NCBI GenBank assembly: GCA_025356275.1
Contig: JANXUK010000075.1
Span: 1 to 37,333, forward strand
Length of the DNA stretch: 37,333 nucleotides
Source of the DNA: Sphingomonadales bacterium
GTDB lineage: Bacteria; Pseudomonadota; Alphaproteobacteria; Sphingomonadales; Sphingomonadaceae
Reading direction: 5' to 3'
Part shown: positions 15,900-25,491 of the stretch, one piece after another
Layout: every line of letters starts with the position of its first letter
Position numbering within the stretch: the stretch's first letter is position 1
Position numbers and translations under genes: made by a program
Notes under the pieces: model-generated
Told to the model about the DNA's origin: nothing
Databases searched by the model: none
Seen by the model: only the letters and a program-made list of their open reading frames with translations

Positions 15900-18575
15900 T
15901 CAAGCCGCCAGCTTCCTCAGCACGTAATGCAAAATCCCGCCGTTGACGAAATACTCGACCTCATTGGCGGTATCGATGCGGCATAGCGCCACAAATGTGA
16001 ACTGGGTGCCATCCGGGCGGGTGACTTCCACGATCACGTCCTGACGCGGCTTCAAGCCGGCAACGCCATGGATGGTGAACGTGTCATCGCCGGTCAGGCC
16101 CAGCGACAGGCGGGTATCGCCGTCCTTAAACTGAAGCGGCAGCACGCCCATGCCCACCAGATTGCTGCGGTGGATACGCTCGAAGCTCTCCACGATCACC
16201 GCACGCACGCCCAGCAGATTGGTGCCCTTCGCCGCCCAGTCGCGCGAACTGCCGGTGCCATATTCCTTGCCGGCGATGACCACCATCGGGGTGCCGTCGG
16301 CTTTGTGGCGCATCGCCACGTCATAGATCGCGGCGATGTCGGCGCCATAGCGGCTCATCCCGCCCTCGACGCCGGGGACCATCTCGTTCTTGATGCGGAT
16401 ATTGGCGAAGGTGCCGCGCATCATCACGTCGTGGTGCCCACGCCGCGCGCCGTAAGAATTGAAATCGGCCTTGGCGACCTGATGCTCCATCAGATATTTG
16501 CCGGCCGGGCTGTCGGCCTTGATGTTGCCGGCAGGGCTGATGTGATCGGTGGTGATCGAATCGCCCAGAATCGCCAGCGGTTTTGCCTCGATGATGTCGC
16601 ACACCGGTGGCGGGGTCATGGTCAGCCCCTCGAAATAGGGCGGGTTGGCGATATAGGTGCTGCCCGCGCGCCACTGATACGTTTCCGAGCCGGTGACGTT
16701 GATCGCCTGCCAATGCGCGTCGCCCTTATAGACCTCGGCATAGCGCGCCTGGAACATTGCACGGTCCATGCAGGTGGCCATGGTGCTGGCGATCTCGTCA
16801 TTGGTGGGCCAGATGTCGCGCAGGTATACCGCTGCACCATTGGTTCCCATACCGATTGGCGTGGTGGTGAAATCCTCGATCACCGTGCCCTTCAAGGCAT
16901 AGGCCACCACCAGCGGCGGCGAGGCGAGGAAATTGGCGCGCACGTCGGGCGAGACCCGGCCCTCAAAATTGCGGTTGCCCGAGATCACCGAGGCGGCGAC
17001 GATATTGTTGGCGTTGATCGCGGCGCTGATCGGCTCGGCCAGCGGCCCCGAATTGCCGATGCAGGTGGTGCAGCCATAACCGACGAGATTGAACCCCACC
17101 GCATCCAGATGCTCCTGCAAGCCGGCCTTGACCAGATAGTCGGTGACGACCTGGCTGCCGGGGGCGAGCGAGGTTTTCACCCAGGGCTGGGGCCGCAACC
17201 CTGCGGCATTGGCCTTTTGCGCGACCAGCCCGGCGGCGATCAGCACGCTGGGGTTGGAGGTGTTGGTACAGCTGGTGATCGCGGCGATCACCACGTCGCC
17301 GTCGCCGATGTCATAGGCCTTGCCTTCGACCGGCACCCGGGTCTGCGCCTTTTTGTAGACCGAGGCGAGGTCGGCATTGAACACGTCGTCCACCTCGGTG
17401 AGGGCAACCTTGTCCTGCGGGCGCTTCGGCCCGGCGAGCGAGGGTACCACTGTGGCCATATCGAGGCCGAGCGTGGAGGTGAAGATGGGATCGGGCATGC
17501 CGGCGGAGAGCCAGAAGCCCTGCTCCTTGGCATAGGCTTCGACCAGCGCGATCTGCGCTTCCTCGCGGCCGGTCAGGCGCATGTAGTCCAGCGTCTTTTC
17601 GTCGATACCGAAGAAGCCGCAGGTCGCGCCATATTCCGGAGCCATATTGGCCAGCGTGGCGCGATCGGCCAGTGACAGCGAGGCGAGGCCCGGGCCGTAA
17701 TACTCGACGAACCGCCCGACCACGCCCTTGGCGCGCAGCATCTGCGTCGCGGTCAGCACCAGATCGGTGGCGGTGACCCCCTCGGCCAGCGCGCCGGTCA
17801 GCTTGAAGCCCACCACCTCGGGGATCAGCATCGATACCGGCTGGCCCAGCATCGCCGCCTCCGCCTCGATCCCGCCGACGCCCCAGCCCAGCACGCCCAG
17901 ACCGTTGATCATGGTGGTGTGCGAATCGGTGCCGACGCAGGTGTCGGGATAGGCCACCGTCGCCCCGCTGGCATCCTGGCTGGTCCACACGCCCTGCGCG
18001 ATATGCTCAAGGTTGACCTGATGGCAGATGCCAGTGCCGGGGGGCACCGCCTTGAAATTGGCGAGGCTTTTGGAACCCCATTTGAGGAAATCATAGCGTT
18101 CGGCGTTGCGGTGATATTCGATCTCGACATTCTGTTCGAAGGCCTTGGGGTGGCCGAATTCGTCGACCATCACCGAATGATCGATCACGAGATGCACCGG
18201 CACCAGCGGGTTGATCTTGGACGTATCGCCGCCCAGCTTGGCAATCGCGTCGCGCATCGCCGCCAGATCGACCACACAGGGCACGCCGGTAAAATCCTGG
18301 AGCAGCACCCGCGCCGGGCGATACTGGATCTCGCTCTGCGATTCGCTGGGGTTCTTCTGCCAGTCGATCAGCGCCTGAATATCGGCCACGCTGACGGTGA
18401 AGCCGCCATCCTCGAAACGGAGCAGGTTTTCCAGCAGCACCTTCATGCTGAACGGCAGACGCGACACATCGCCCAGCTTGGCGCCCGCCTTGCGCAGCGA
18501 ATAATAGGCGACATCGGCCCCGCCCACTTGCATCGTGCTGCGGGTTTGGAGCGTGTCTTGTCCGACCTGGGTCAT
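15900..18575 (-). CDS. acnA: Aconitate hydratase
   Basis: This 891-residue monomeric [4Fe-4S] aconitase of the AcnA/IRP type isomerises citrate to isocitrate in the TCA cycle. Cluster ligands are the cysteine of [13 protein letters not shown] (about residue 435) and the two of [14 protein letters not shown] (about residue 502). Other features are [78 protein letters not shown] and [20 protein letters not shown]. Start [10 protein letters not shown] and length are as expected. The upstream 275 bp before the DMT permease is mostly palindromic repeat copy C. Confidence 0.98.
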   Translation of the reverse strand: MTQVGQDTLQTRSTMQVGGADVAYYSLRKAGAKLGDVSRLPFSMKVLLENLLRFEDGGFTVSVADIQALIDWQKNPSESQSEIQYRPARVLLQDFTGVPCVVDLAAMRDAIAKLGGDTSKINPLVPVHLVIDHSVMVDEFGHPKAFEQNVEIEYHRNAERYDFLKWGSKSLANFKAVPPGTGICHQVNLEHIAQGVWTSQDASGATVAYPDTCVGTDSHTTMINGLGVLGWGVGGIEAEAAMLGQPVSMLIPEVVGFKLTGALAEGVTATDLVLTATQMLRAKGVVGRFVEYYGPGLASLSLADRATLANMAPEYGATCGFFGIDEKTLDYMRLTGREEAQIALVEAYAKEQGFWLSAGMPDPIFTSTLGLDMATVVPSLAGPKRPQDKVALTEVDDVFNADLASVYKKAQTRVPVEGKAYDIGDGDVVIAAITSCTNTSNPSVLIAAGLVAQKANAAGLRPQPWVKTSLAPGSQVVTDYLVKAGLQEHLDAVGFNLVGYGCTTCIGNSGPLAEPISAAINANNIVAASVISGNRNFEGRVSPDVRANFLASPPLVVAYALKGTVIEDFTTTPIGMGTNGAAVYLRDIWPTNDEIASTMATCMDRAMFQARYAEVYKGDAHWQAINVTGSETYQWRAGSTYIANPPYFEGLTMTPPPVCDIIEAKPLAILGDSITTDHISPAGNIKADSPAGKYLMEHQVAKADFNSYGARRGHHDVMMRGTFANIRIKNEMVPGVEGGMSRYGADIAAIYDVAMRHKADGTPMVVIAGKEYGTGSSRDWAAKGTNLLGVRAVIVESFERIHRSNLVGMGVLPLQFKDGDTRLSLGLTGDDTFTIHGVAGLKPRQDVIVEVTRPDGTQFTFVALCRIDTANEVEYFVNGGILHYVLRKLAA

Positions 18576-18678
18576 GGCGGGGCTTCCCTCGTATAGAATG
18601 GCTGATATGCGGGGCTTCGCGGGCGCGCTGCTGCGCCGCAGCGATGCCGCCTCGCGCCGCCGAGGTCAAGCGGGATAG

Positions 18679-18850
18679 AGGGGTTTGTTTGGCGGTCCTG
18701 ACGGACCGCAAGCCTGTGCCATCCCGCTCCCCCGCCCAACCACCCATTACAGTATCCGGTGGGTGGTTGGGCGGGGGAGCGGGACGGCACATGCTTACAT
18801 CAACAAAGACTCTGCGCGGGATGGCACAGGCTTCCCCGCCGGCAGGCGGG
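18679..18850. repeat. Modular palindromic repeat, copy C (variant stem)
   Basis: GCGGTCC-TGAC-GGACCGC (18692-18709) is followed by a long palindrome. The left arm 18711-18746 and right arm 18760-18795 match at 34 of 36 positions around a 13-nt loop. The outer word AGCCTGTGCCATCCCGC is shared with the other copies, but the inner stem is CCCCGCCCAACCACCCA instead of CCTCCCGACCTCCCA, changed in both arms. Then TTACATCAACAAAGACTCTG and CGGGATGGCACAGGCT (18817-18832). It fills the gap upstream of acnA and ends at the DMT permease stop codon. Confidence 0.88.
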
Positions 18851-19771
18851 CTATAACGCCGTTTGCTCGCTATGCGCCTCCGACGTCCGCGTCCCGATCC
18901 AGCAGGCCGCGATGATCAGCGCCGCCCCGGCCAGTGTCGGCACGGTCAACGCCTCGCCGAACAGCAGCCAGCCCATCAGCGCCGACCACACAAAGGCGGT
19001 ATATTCGATCGGCAGCAGCAGCTGCGCCTCGGCCCGGCCCCATGCCCAGGACAATAGCATCAGCGAGACCATCACCAGCAGCGCCGCTCCGCCGATCCAC
19101 GGCCACGCCCCCGCTGCCGGCATATGCGCCAGCCACGGCGCCAGCAGCGCCAGCGTCAGCCCAACAAATATTGACTGAAACAGCGCAACCTCGACCGGCC
19201 CCGCGACCAGTGCCTGTTGCCGCTGAAGGATCAGGTTCCACGCATAGAGCACCGCCGACAGCAGGATCGAGGCGATGCCCCACGCCGCCTCTCCGCCCGG
19301 CGTGCCGCTCTCGCTCAGCCGAGCCAGCACGATCACCGCCACCCCCGCCAGCCCGAGCAGCGCCGCAGCAATGGCCGGCCAGCGGATCCGCTCACCCAGC
19401 ATCGCGGCGGCCAGAAACAGCGCGATCAGCGGCGCGAGGAACGATATGGCGATGGCCTCCGCCATCGGCGTGCGCACCAGCCCCCAGAAAAAGCTGACCG
19501 CCATGCCGGCACAGACCACACCGCGCAGAGCATGCATCCGGAGCAGCGCCGCCCCCGGCAGCCGCCGTGCCGCTCCGGGCGAAAACCACCACACCGGCAC
19601 CATCAACACTGCGCCCACCAGCGAACGCGCCAGCATCGCGGTATAGACCCCCGCCAGCAGCGACGCCTGCTTCATCGCGCCGTCCATGATCGCGAACAGG
19701 GCGATGCCAGCGCTGGCGGCGATAAGCGGGAGCAGGCGAGGCCAAAGAAGCAGGAGGGGTGTGCGTTGCAT
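18851..19771 (-). CDS. DMT-family (EamA) inner-membrane permease
   Basis: This 306-residue protein has about ten hydrophobic segments in two repeated EamA halves. The first half holds LIAASAGIALFAIMDGAMKQ and FFWGLVRTPMAEAIAISFLA, and the second AWGIASILLSAVLYAWNLIL and YTAFVWSALMGWLLFGEAL. This is the drug/metabolite transporter superfamily, which exports amino acids, nucleotides or other small molecules. The substrate cannot be told from sequence. It ends directly against repeat copy C and is divergent from the L,D-transpeptidase gene. Confidence 0.9.
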   Translation of the reverse strand: MQRTPLLLLWPRLLPLIAASAGIALFAIMDGAMKQASLLAGVYTAMLARSLVGAVLMVPVWWFSPGAARRLPGAALLRMHALRGVVCAGMAVSFFWGLVRTPMAEAIAISFLAPLIALFLAAAMLGERIRWPAIAAALLGLAGVAVIVLARLSESGTPGGEAAWGIASILLSAVLYAWNLILQRQQALVAGPVEVALFQSIFVGLTLALLAPWLAHMPAAGAWPWIGGAALLVMVSLMLLSWAWGRAEAQLLLPIEYTAFVWSALMGWLLFGEALTVPTLAGAALIIAACWIGTRTSEAHSEQTAL

Positions 19772-19822
19772 GGTGGCGCTCTATCGCTGTTGCCGGCCTG
19801 CGTCACGTTGCTTGAAGGGGAC

Positions 19823-19863
19823 GGGGCTTGACGCGGGCGGGGCTTGACGCGGGCGGGGCTTGA
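19823..19863. repeat. Short tandem repeat between DMT permease and L,D-transpeptidase
   Basis: GGGGCTTGACGCGGGC (16 bp) occurs at 19823-19838 and 19839-19854, followed by a partial third copy GGGGCTTGA. It lies in the 179-bp divergent intergenic region, so changes in unit number could alter promoter spacing. No other structure was seen in this gap. Confidence 0.85.
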
Positions 19864-19950
19864 AGCCGGCGGGCGAAACGGGCACAAGCGGCGCGGGGCA
19901 CGGCATCGGTTTCGCGCAATCTCGCGATCCGGCAATCGAGTAATCAAGCA

Positions 19951-21399
19951 ATGGTTCGAGCAATGATCCACCGGCCCGATTGTAGCGGCAGGCACGCGGC
20001 GCGATTCGCGCTGATGCTGGCGCCGCTGATGATTGCCGCGCCGGCGCTGGCCGGGACGCCGCCGCCGCAATTGCTGCTGCCGCCCGATCGGGCGATCCCG
20101 GCGCCGGTGGTCAAAATCCCGCAGCCCACGCCCACTATGTCCGTTTCGCCCGTGCCCGAGATCAGCGCCGTCCCGCTGATCCAGCCGAGCCCTATGATCC
20201 AACCTACTGGCCCGGTGCCGGTGGAGGAGCCGGTGATGGCGTGGACCCTGCCCGATGCGCAGGCCCTGCTGCGCATGATCATGGTGATGGATCAGGAGGG
20301 GCTGATCCCCGCCGATTATGAGCCGGACGCCTTGCTGAGCGCGATTCAGGCGGGGGCCGGCCCGGCGCTGGATGCCCAGGCCAGCCGCAGCTTCGACTGG
20401 CTAGCCGAGGATCTGCGCGATGGCCGCACGCCGATGAAGGCGCGACTGCAATGGTTCGCGGTCGACCCGGACAGCGATGCCGCGCCCACCGCGATGCTGT
20501 TGACCAGGGCGCTGGCCACGCATGACATCGGCGGCGTGCTGGCGCGGCTCGACCCGACCTATCCCGATTACGCCGCGCTGCGCCAGGCGCTGGCCCTGAC
20601 CGCGCCCGAGGACGAGAAAGCGCGCGCCGCGATCCGCATCAACATGGACCGCTGGCGCTGGCTGCCGCGCGATCTGGGCGATATCTATCTGCTGGCTAAT
20701 GTGCCCGAGTTTCAGCTCAGGCTGATGCGCGGCGACCGGATGGTGCGCAGCTATCGCACCGTGGTCGGCAAGCCGGGGCGCACCGCCACCCCGCAGCTGG
20801 CCGAAAAGGTGCAGGCGGTGGTGTTCAACCCGACCTGGACCGTGCCGCAATCGATCATCGAGCATGAAAATCTGGGCGAAAAGCTGCTGGCCGATCCGGC
20901 CAAGGCGCGGCGTCAGGGTTACAAGGTGACCGAGCATGACGATGGCAGCGTCACCATCGTCCAGCAGCCGGGCAACAACAATTCGCTGGGCCGGATGAAG
21001 ATCGACATGCCCAATCCACATGCGATCTACCTGCATGATACGCCGAGCAAGGCGCTGTTCGCGGCGCCGGTGCGCGCCTATTCGCACGGCTGCATCCGCA
21101 CCGAGAACGCAGTGCAGCTGGGCATGACGATGGCCATGCTTGGCGCCAATATGCAGGTCGATCAGGCGGTGGCGCTGGCCGATGGCGGCAAATACAGCCG
21201 GGTGCCGATGACGCGGACCTTCCCGGTCTACATCACCTATTTCACGCAAGGGCGCGGGCTTGACGGGCAGGTGACCGGCTTTGCCGACATCTATGGCCGC
21301 GACGCGCCGGTGCTGGCCAGCTTTGCGGGGGCCCGCGAATTGCACACCACCCAGCGCAGCAGCGATCAGGAAGTGATCGTCGCCAGCGATCCGTTGTGA
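19951..21399 (+). CDS. L,D-transpeptidase, YcbB/LdtD-like with signal sequence
   Basis: This 482-residue exported enzyme has an N-terminal signal (RFALMLAPLMIAAPALAG) followed by a Pro-rich linker. The middle domain (DAQALLRMIMVMDQEGLIPA, SFDWLAEDLRDGRTPM) and NMDRWRWLPRDLGDIYLLAN match the YcbB family scaffold. The YkuD catalytic domain has VVGKPGRTATPQL, VFNPTWTVPQSIIEHE and IYLHDTPSKALFA, ending in SHGCIRTENA with nucleophile Cys at about residue 381. Such enzymes form 3-3 crosslinks in peptidoglycan. The start could also be ATG 19963. A second Ldt gene follows, separated by a repeat remnant. Confidence 0.93.
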   Translation: MVRAMIHRPDCSGRHAARFALMLAPLMIAAPALAGTPPPQLLLPPDRAIPAPVVKIPQPTPTMSVSPVPEISAVPLIQPSPMIQPTGPVPVEEPVMAWTLPDAQALLRMIMVMDQEGLIPADYEPDALLSAIQAGAGPALDAQASRSFDWLAEDLRDGRTPMKARLQWFAVDPDSDAAPTAMLLTRALATHDIGGVLARLDPTYPDYAALRQALALTAPEDEKARAAIRINMDRWRWLPRDLGDIYLLANVPEFQLRLMRGDRMVRSYRTVVGKPGRTATPQLAEKVQAVVFNPTWTVPQSIIEHENLGEKLLADPAKARRQGYKVTEHDDGSVTIVQQPGNNNSLGRMKIDMPNPHAIYLHDTPSKALFAAPVRAYSHGCIRTENAVQLGMTMAMLGANMQVDQAVALADGGKYSRVPMTRTFPVYITYFTQGRGLDGQVTGFADIYGRDAPVLASFAGARELHTTQRSSDQEVIVASDPL

Positions 21400-21401
21400 T
21401 C

Positions 21402-21520
21402 GGTTTGACTGCCTGAGAGCGGGAGGCGCAGGCTGCTGTTCGTCAGGACCGCCAATCAAACAGACTCGGGATGGCACAGGCTTCCCCAGCAAAAAGCGCC
21501 CTTCCGCGCTTTTCGTCAAA
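21402..21520. repeat. Modular palindromic repeat, copy D (partial, no long stem)
   Basis: It begins 3 bp after the stop of the first L,D-transpeptidase. It contains CTGCTGTTCGTCAGGACC, the box AATCAAACAGACTCGGGATG plus GCACAGGCT (21454-21482), and the hairpin box AAAAAGCGCCCTTCCGCGCTTTT (21491-21513). The long palindrome seen in other copies is absent, which helps show that the boxes are separate modules. Confidence 0.78.
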
Positions 21521-21666
21521 AAACTCCCGGAATCCCGATCTGACACGGGCCTTGCCATCGCCCTCTGGCGGTTCGGCAAAGGTTAAGGCATCCGTAACCA
21601 TACGATTTAACCGACTCCCCCGCCGCATCCCTTGCGTGTGGGATGGGTCGCATAAGGTTGCCGCCA

Positions 21667-22365
21667 ATGCCCACCGCCAAGATCGCCATCATCGCCGCCG
21701 CACTGGTCGCCAATTGCGCCGCCGGTATGGGCCTGGTCGCCGCCGATCAGAACGCCGGGACCGCCCATCTCGCTGCCGCCGCGCTGCGTGCCGCGCACCC
21801 CCGTGCCGCCGATTTCGTGCCGTCGCCAGCCAGTAGTGATCCGGCAGCCTTAGCACAGGCGCATCCGGCGCCCCTCCCCACCGACACGGCCAGCGACCGC
21901 CGCTTCGTCATCAAGCGCATCCTGCCGATCACCGGCCCGATCCGCTATGGTGAGTGGCATTGGGACGAAGGCGGGGTGCCGCCCGGCCCGCTGGTCATCA
22001 CGGTCGATCTGGACGCGCGGGTGATCTCGGCATTTCGCGGCGGGTATGAGATCGGGACCTCCGCCGTGCTGCTGGGCACTGCCGAGAAACCGACCCCGCT
22101 GGGCATGTTCCCAATCACCCAGAAGGACGCGCGCCACCGCTCCAACATCTATGACGGCGCGCCGATGCCCTATATGGAGCGGCTGACCAATGATGGTGTG
22201 ACCATCCATGGCACCACCGTGGTCAATGGCTATGCCAGCCATGGCTGCATCGGCGTGCCGCTCGATTTCGCGCGCAAGCTCTATGCCGAGACCCATCTGG
22301 GCGACCGGGTGTATATCACGCGGGGCAAGCAGGTCGGGATCGGTGATACGCTGGTCGATAGCTGA
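21667..22365 (+). CDS. L,D-transpeptidase (YkuD domain), short form
   Basis: This 232-residue exported protein has a signal or anchor MPTAKIAIIAAALVANCAAG followed by a YkuD domain with VITVDLDARVISAFRGGYEI, LLGTAEKPTPLGMFPITQK, NDGVTIHGTTVVNG and the catalytic SHGCIGVPLDFARKLY (Cys near residue 194). It is probably a periplasmic peptidoglycan L,D-transpeptidase. ATG 21667 is preferred over upstream ATG 21643 because the signal sequence starts there and AAGG lies about 10 nt upstream. Its neighbour is a larger Ldt; the two differ in architecture and are not a recent tandem duplication. It converges on tilS with 13 bp between stops. Confidence 0.92.
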   Translation: MPTAKIAIIAAALVANCAAGMGLVAADQNAGTAHLAAAALRAAHPRAADFVPSPASSDPAALAQAHPAPLPTDTASDRRFVIKRILPITGPIRYGEWHWDEGGVPPGPLVITVDLDARVISAFRGGYEIGTSAVLLGTAEKPTPLGMFPITQKDARHRSNIYDGAPMPYMERLTNDGVTIHGTTVVNGYASHGCIGVPLDFARKLYAETHLGDRVYITRGKQVGIGDTLVDS

Positions 22366-22378
22366 CAGGGGTAGACGG

Positions 22379-23326
22379 CTAACCGGGCTTTTGTCGCCGC
22401 TGCGGGGCGCGCGAAAAGCTCCAGACATGACCCAGCGGCCGCGCCACCAGCGTGCCCAGCGAGGCGGGTGATCCCGCCACCAGCTTATCGTAAAGCCGCG
22501 CCAGCACACTCCCCCGCGCCTCCCCTTCCCCCAGCCGCGCCACAATCTGCGCCAGCACGCGCAAAGCAATCGCGCGCGGGGCGCGGCGGCGATAGGTCAG
22601 GGCCAGGCCAACCTCGCTGACCCCCTCGGCCCATTCGCGCGCTGCCGCCCATTCCAGCGCGGCATCGGCATCGGCGAGATGCGCGGCGCTGGCGGCGATG
22701 GCGGCGATGTCGAGCCATTCGGCACTCTGCATCTGGCGGCGCAGGCGGGCGCGATCATAGGCGTCGTTGCGGTTGCTGGGATCGTCGGCGGCAAAGAGCC
22801 CGGCGGCAGCCACCACCCCCGCCAGATCGGCGCGCCTCCAATGCAGCAGCGGGCGCAGCAACAGGCCCTCATTCTCCGGAAGCTGGGCGATGGCCGGAAG
22901 CTTGGTGCGGGCCCGAACCCCCGCCAGCCCGGCCACGCCGCTAGCCCGGTTCAGCCGCATCAGCAGCGTCTCGGCCTGATCGTCGGCATGATGCGCGGTG
23001 ACCAGCGGGCCCAGACCGCGCGCGCCTACCCATTCACCCAGCGCGGCATAGCGCGCGGCGCGGGCCTCGGCCTGAACATTGCCCTCGGCCAGCGCAACGC
23101 GCAGCACCGCATGCGGCACGCCCAGCGCTGCGCACAGGTCAGCCACCATCGCCGCCTCATCGGCAGCCTCGGGGCGCAGGCCGTGGTCCACGGTTGCCGC
23201 CTCGACCGCGCCGGCGCGCGCCACATGCGCGAGCAGCAGCAGCGCCACACTGTCCGCCCCCCCCGAGACAGCAAGCGCGAGCGGCGGCGCACCGGGTGCG
23301 GCGGCTTCGGGCCAGACCCGTGCCAA
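22379..23326 (-). CDS. tilS: tRNA(Ile)-lysidine synthase
   Basis: TilS attaches lysine to C34 of the tRNA-Ile CAU anticodon, changing codon reading from AUG to AUA. The P-loop SGGADSVALLLLAHV is near the N terminus, followed by TVDHGLRPEAADEAAMVADL, LVTAHHADDQAETLLMRLNR, GLAGVRARTKLP, LLRPLLHWRRADL and DDPSNRNDAYDRARLRR. The start is uncertain. The conserved region seems to extend upstream (RFSDDLARVWPEA), but the only standard start codon past the end of the cpoB-like gene is TTG 23326; no ATG or GTG is available in frame. It lies last in the probable rodZ-cpoB-tilS unit. Confidence 0.92.
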   Translation of the reverse strand: MARVWPEAAAPGAPPLALAVSGGADSVALLLLAHVARAGAVEAATVDHGLRPEAADEAAMVADLCAALGVPHAVLRVALAEGNVQAEARAARYAALGEWVGARGLGPLVTAHHADDQAETLLMRLNRASGVAGLAGVRARTKLPAIAQLPENEGLLLRPLLHWRRADLAGVVAAAGLFAADDPSNRNDAYDRARLRRQMQSAEWLDIAAIAASAAHLADADAALEWAAAREWAEGVSEVGLALTYRRRAPRAIALRVLAQIVARLGEGEARGSVLARLYDKLVAGSPASLGTLVARPLGHVWSFSRAPQRRQKPG

Positions 23327-23382
23327 ATCATCGGAAAAACGCGCGATCAGCGCTGCGTCGGGCGCCGCGATGCACAGCGCGC

Positions 23383-24321
23383 TCAGTTGCAGCTCACCGA
23401 ACTGCGCACATCGGCATATTGGCGCTTCAGCCGGCCCGCTGCCTCGGTCTTATAGCTGTCGCCGAATTCGGCCAGCGCGATGCAGGCGCGGTTGACATCC
23501 TTCAGCGCGACCATCGCCTGCGCCAGATACAGCAGGCTGTCCGCCGCGCGCTCACCCTGCTTGTTGGCCTGATAGTTCTGGAGGAACCATGGCGCCGCCT
23601 CGCGCGGCTGGCCGTCATCCATATAGGCGCGGCCCAGCAGATTGCGTGCAAAGCTGACCTTCTTGTGGCGCGGATACTGGTCGAGGAACAGTTTCAGCTG
23701 CTGCTCGGCCTCGGGATAGAATTTGGCCTCCCACAGCTTGAAGCCATAGGTGTAATCATCGTCGGCGGGATCGCCGCTGCGCGGTTTGACGATGGCGCGC
23801 ACCGCCGCCACGCGTTCGGACGAAGGGCGCGTGGTGGCCGCAGACACCGGCCGCTCGGGGCGGGTTGCGGGCCGGGTTTCGGGCCGGGACTCGGGTGCCA
23901 GCAGCGGGGTGGGGCCGCCCTGCGCCGGCGCGGTGGTTGCCGCCATGGTGGTGGCGGAAGGCGTGCCCAGCCGCGCGTCGATCTGGCGCAGATGGTTGTT
24001 CATTTCCTCGTAATGCGCGGTCAGCCGGGCGACCTGAGCCTCCACCGCGTCCATCCTTGTCAGCATATCAGTCATCGCGGTGGTGGCGGGCACGCCGGCC
24101 TGCCCCCCCGCCTGACCGGTCCCGGCCAGCGGCTGACCCGCAGCATCAGTGCCGGCGGGAAACACCTGCCGCTGCATCGCGCGCACCGATGCCTCAAGCT
24201 GGCGCAGGCGGATTTCCTGCACCGAGGCCTCTTGCCCATGCGCCGAAAACGCGCCCAGCGGCAGCATCGCGGCCAGCGCTGCGCCGGCCAGCAGCAGCCT
24301 TCTATGCCGCAAGGTAATCAT
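23383..24321 (-). CDS. CpoB/YbgF-like periplasmic TPR protein
   Basis: This 312-residue exported protein has signal peptide MITLRHRRLLLAGAALAAML and cleavage near AHGQ. An N-terminal coiled coil (VQEIRLRQLEASVRAMQRQV) is followed by a second helical segment (MTDMLTRMDAVEAQVARLTA), an Ala/Thr/Pro/Arg linker, and C-terminal tetratricopeptide repeats from DDDYTYGFKLWEAKFYPEAE to LYLAQAMVALKDVNRACIAL. This is the YbgF/CpoB layout; in E. coli CpoB coordinates PBP1B with the Tol-Pal machine. No tol or pal gene is in the window, and the upstream neighbour is a RodZ-like gene. Confidence 0.88.
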   Translation of the reverse strand: MITLRHRRLLLAGAALAAMLPLGAFSAHGQEASVQEIRLRQLEASVRAMQRQVFPAGTDAAGQPLAGTGQAGGQAGVPATTAMTDMLTRMDAVEAQVARLTAHYEEMNNHLRQIDARLGTPSATTMAATTAPAQGGPTPLLAPESRPETRPATRPERPVSAATTRPSSERVAAVRAIVKPRSGDPADDDYTYGFKLWEAKFYPEAEQQLKLFLDQYPRHKKVSFARNLLGRAYMDDGQPREAAPWFLQNYQANKQGERAADSLLYLAQAMVALKDVNRACIALAEFGDSYKTEAAGRLKRQYADVRSSVSCN

Positions 24322-24388
24322 CGTTGGGCGTCCTTCGCTTGGGTATTGCGCTCGAATGCCTTAGCGCAGGCGCCTTGTCGAGCGTGGC

Positions 24389-25408
24389 TCATGGCGTTTG
24401 TGTGGACGCTTTGGGCGCGGGCGCGGCGGCCGCCGGGGCGGGGGTGGCCACAGCCGCCGGCGCGCCTGAGGATGCATCGGCGCTGGGCGCGGGTGCCGGG
24501 CGCGCATGCCCCGGGGTGCGGTGATAGGGCGCGTGATGCGCGGCGGGCGTTGGCGCAGCGGAGGGCCTGGCCGCCGGGACGCCGCCGATGGGCGATGCCG
24601 AGGCTACCGGCGCCGGAGCCGCGCGCGCCAGCAACGCCGCCGCGCTGACCGGCACATCCTTGACGGTGCGCTCCACCTCGCCCAGCTTGGGCACCGGCCT
24701 GCCGCCGATGGTGATCGCAAAGGCCTGGGGCCGGCCAGTCGTGATGCGCGGGGCCGTGGCATCGGCCGGCAGCGCATAGCTCTCCCCCAGTGCCATCTGC
24801 TTCTGCATCAGCTGCTTGCCCGCGCCATCGGCAAATTTGACCCACACCCCGCTCTCCAAGGCGGTGAACACCACCTGCCCGGACGGGATCGCGGCGGCGG
24901 GCAAAGGTGCCACCGAATGCGGCGGCGGCGCAGCGCGCGGCGCAGGGGCGGTGGTGGGGGCCTCGGGTAGCAGCGAGGGCAGGCTGGTCGCCGGTTCCGA
25001 CAGGCTATGCCATGCGGCAACGCCGCCGCCCACCACCAGCACGCCGATCGCAGCAATCCAGGCAAAACGCGCGCTGGGCACCCGCGCCGGATCGCCGGGG
25101 CGGAACGTCGAGGTCGCCGCCATCGGCTCATCCTCGGCATCCTTGCTCAGCTCATCGCGGATTTCGTCGGTGATCAACGCTTCGCTCAGGCCGACCGCGC
25201 GGGCATAGCTGCGCGCGAAACCGACGATATAGGTCCGCCCGGGCAGCGAGGCCCAATCGCTGACCTCGATCGCGGCCAGATGCCGTTGCTGGATGCGGGT
25301 GACCGCTGCAACATCGGCCACCGACAGGCCCATGCCCTCACGCGCGCGGCGCAGCCGAGCGCCGGGGCCCTCCAGCGGAAGCTCGATCAGATCGTGCTGC
25401 AATTCCAT
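24389..25408 (-). CDS. RodZ-like helix-turn-helix membrane protein (DUF4115)
   Basis: This 339-residue protein has an N-terminal cytoplasmic HTH of the RodZ type (GARLRRAREGMGLSVADVAA, RHLAAIEVSDWASLPGRTYI, VGFARSYARAVGL) and one transmembrane helix at about residues 114-133 (FAWIAAIGVLVVGGGVAAW). A Pro/Ala linker follows, then a periplasmic DUF4115 domain (VVFTALESGVWVKFADGAGK, MALGESYALPADA, AFAITIGGRPVPKLG) and a long Ala/Pro-rich tail. RodZ links MreB to the cell-elongation machinery. It precedes the cpoB-like gene by 67 bp, and both are envelope functions. Confidence 0.88.
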   Translation of the reverse strand: MELQHDLIELPLEGPGARLRRAREGMGLSVADVAAVTRIQQRHLAAIEVSDWASLPGRTYIVGFARSYARAVGLSEALITDEIRDELSKDAEDEPMAATSTFRPGDPARVPSARFAWIAAIGVLVVGGGVAAWHSLSEPATSLPSLLPEAPTTAPAPRAAPPPHSVAPLPAAAIPSGQVVFTALESGVWVKFADGAGKQLMQKQMALGESYALPADATAPRITTGRPQAFAITIGGRPVPKLGEVERTVKDVPVSAAALLARAAPAPVASASPIGGVPAARPSAAPTPAAHHAPYHRTPGHARPAPAPSADASSGAPAAVATPAPAAAAPAPKASTQTP

Positions 25409-25491
25409 TACGACCCCGCCGACCCGATCCGCCGTATCGCCAGCGATACGTCTGTGTTGCTGCGGCTGCCCTCGCCGCTTGTGACCCCGGC

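Noticed and set aside
16068..17675. Plus-strand ORF (535 codons) opposite acnA
   Set aside because: Its composition follows from aconitase codons read in reverse; no motif.
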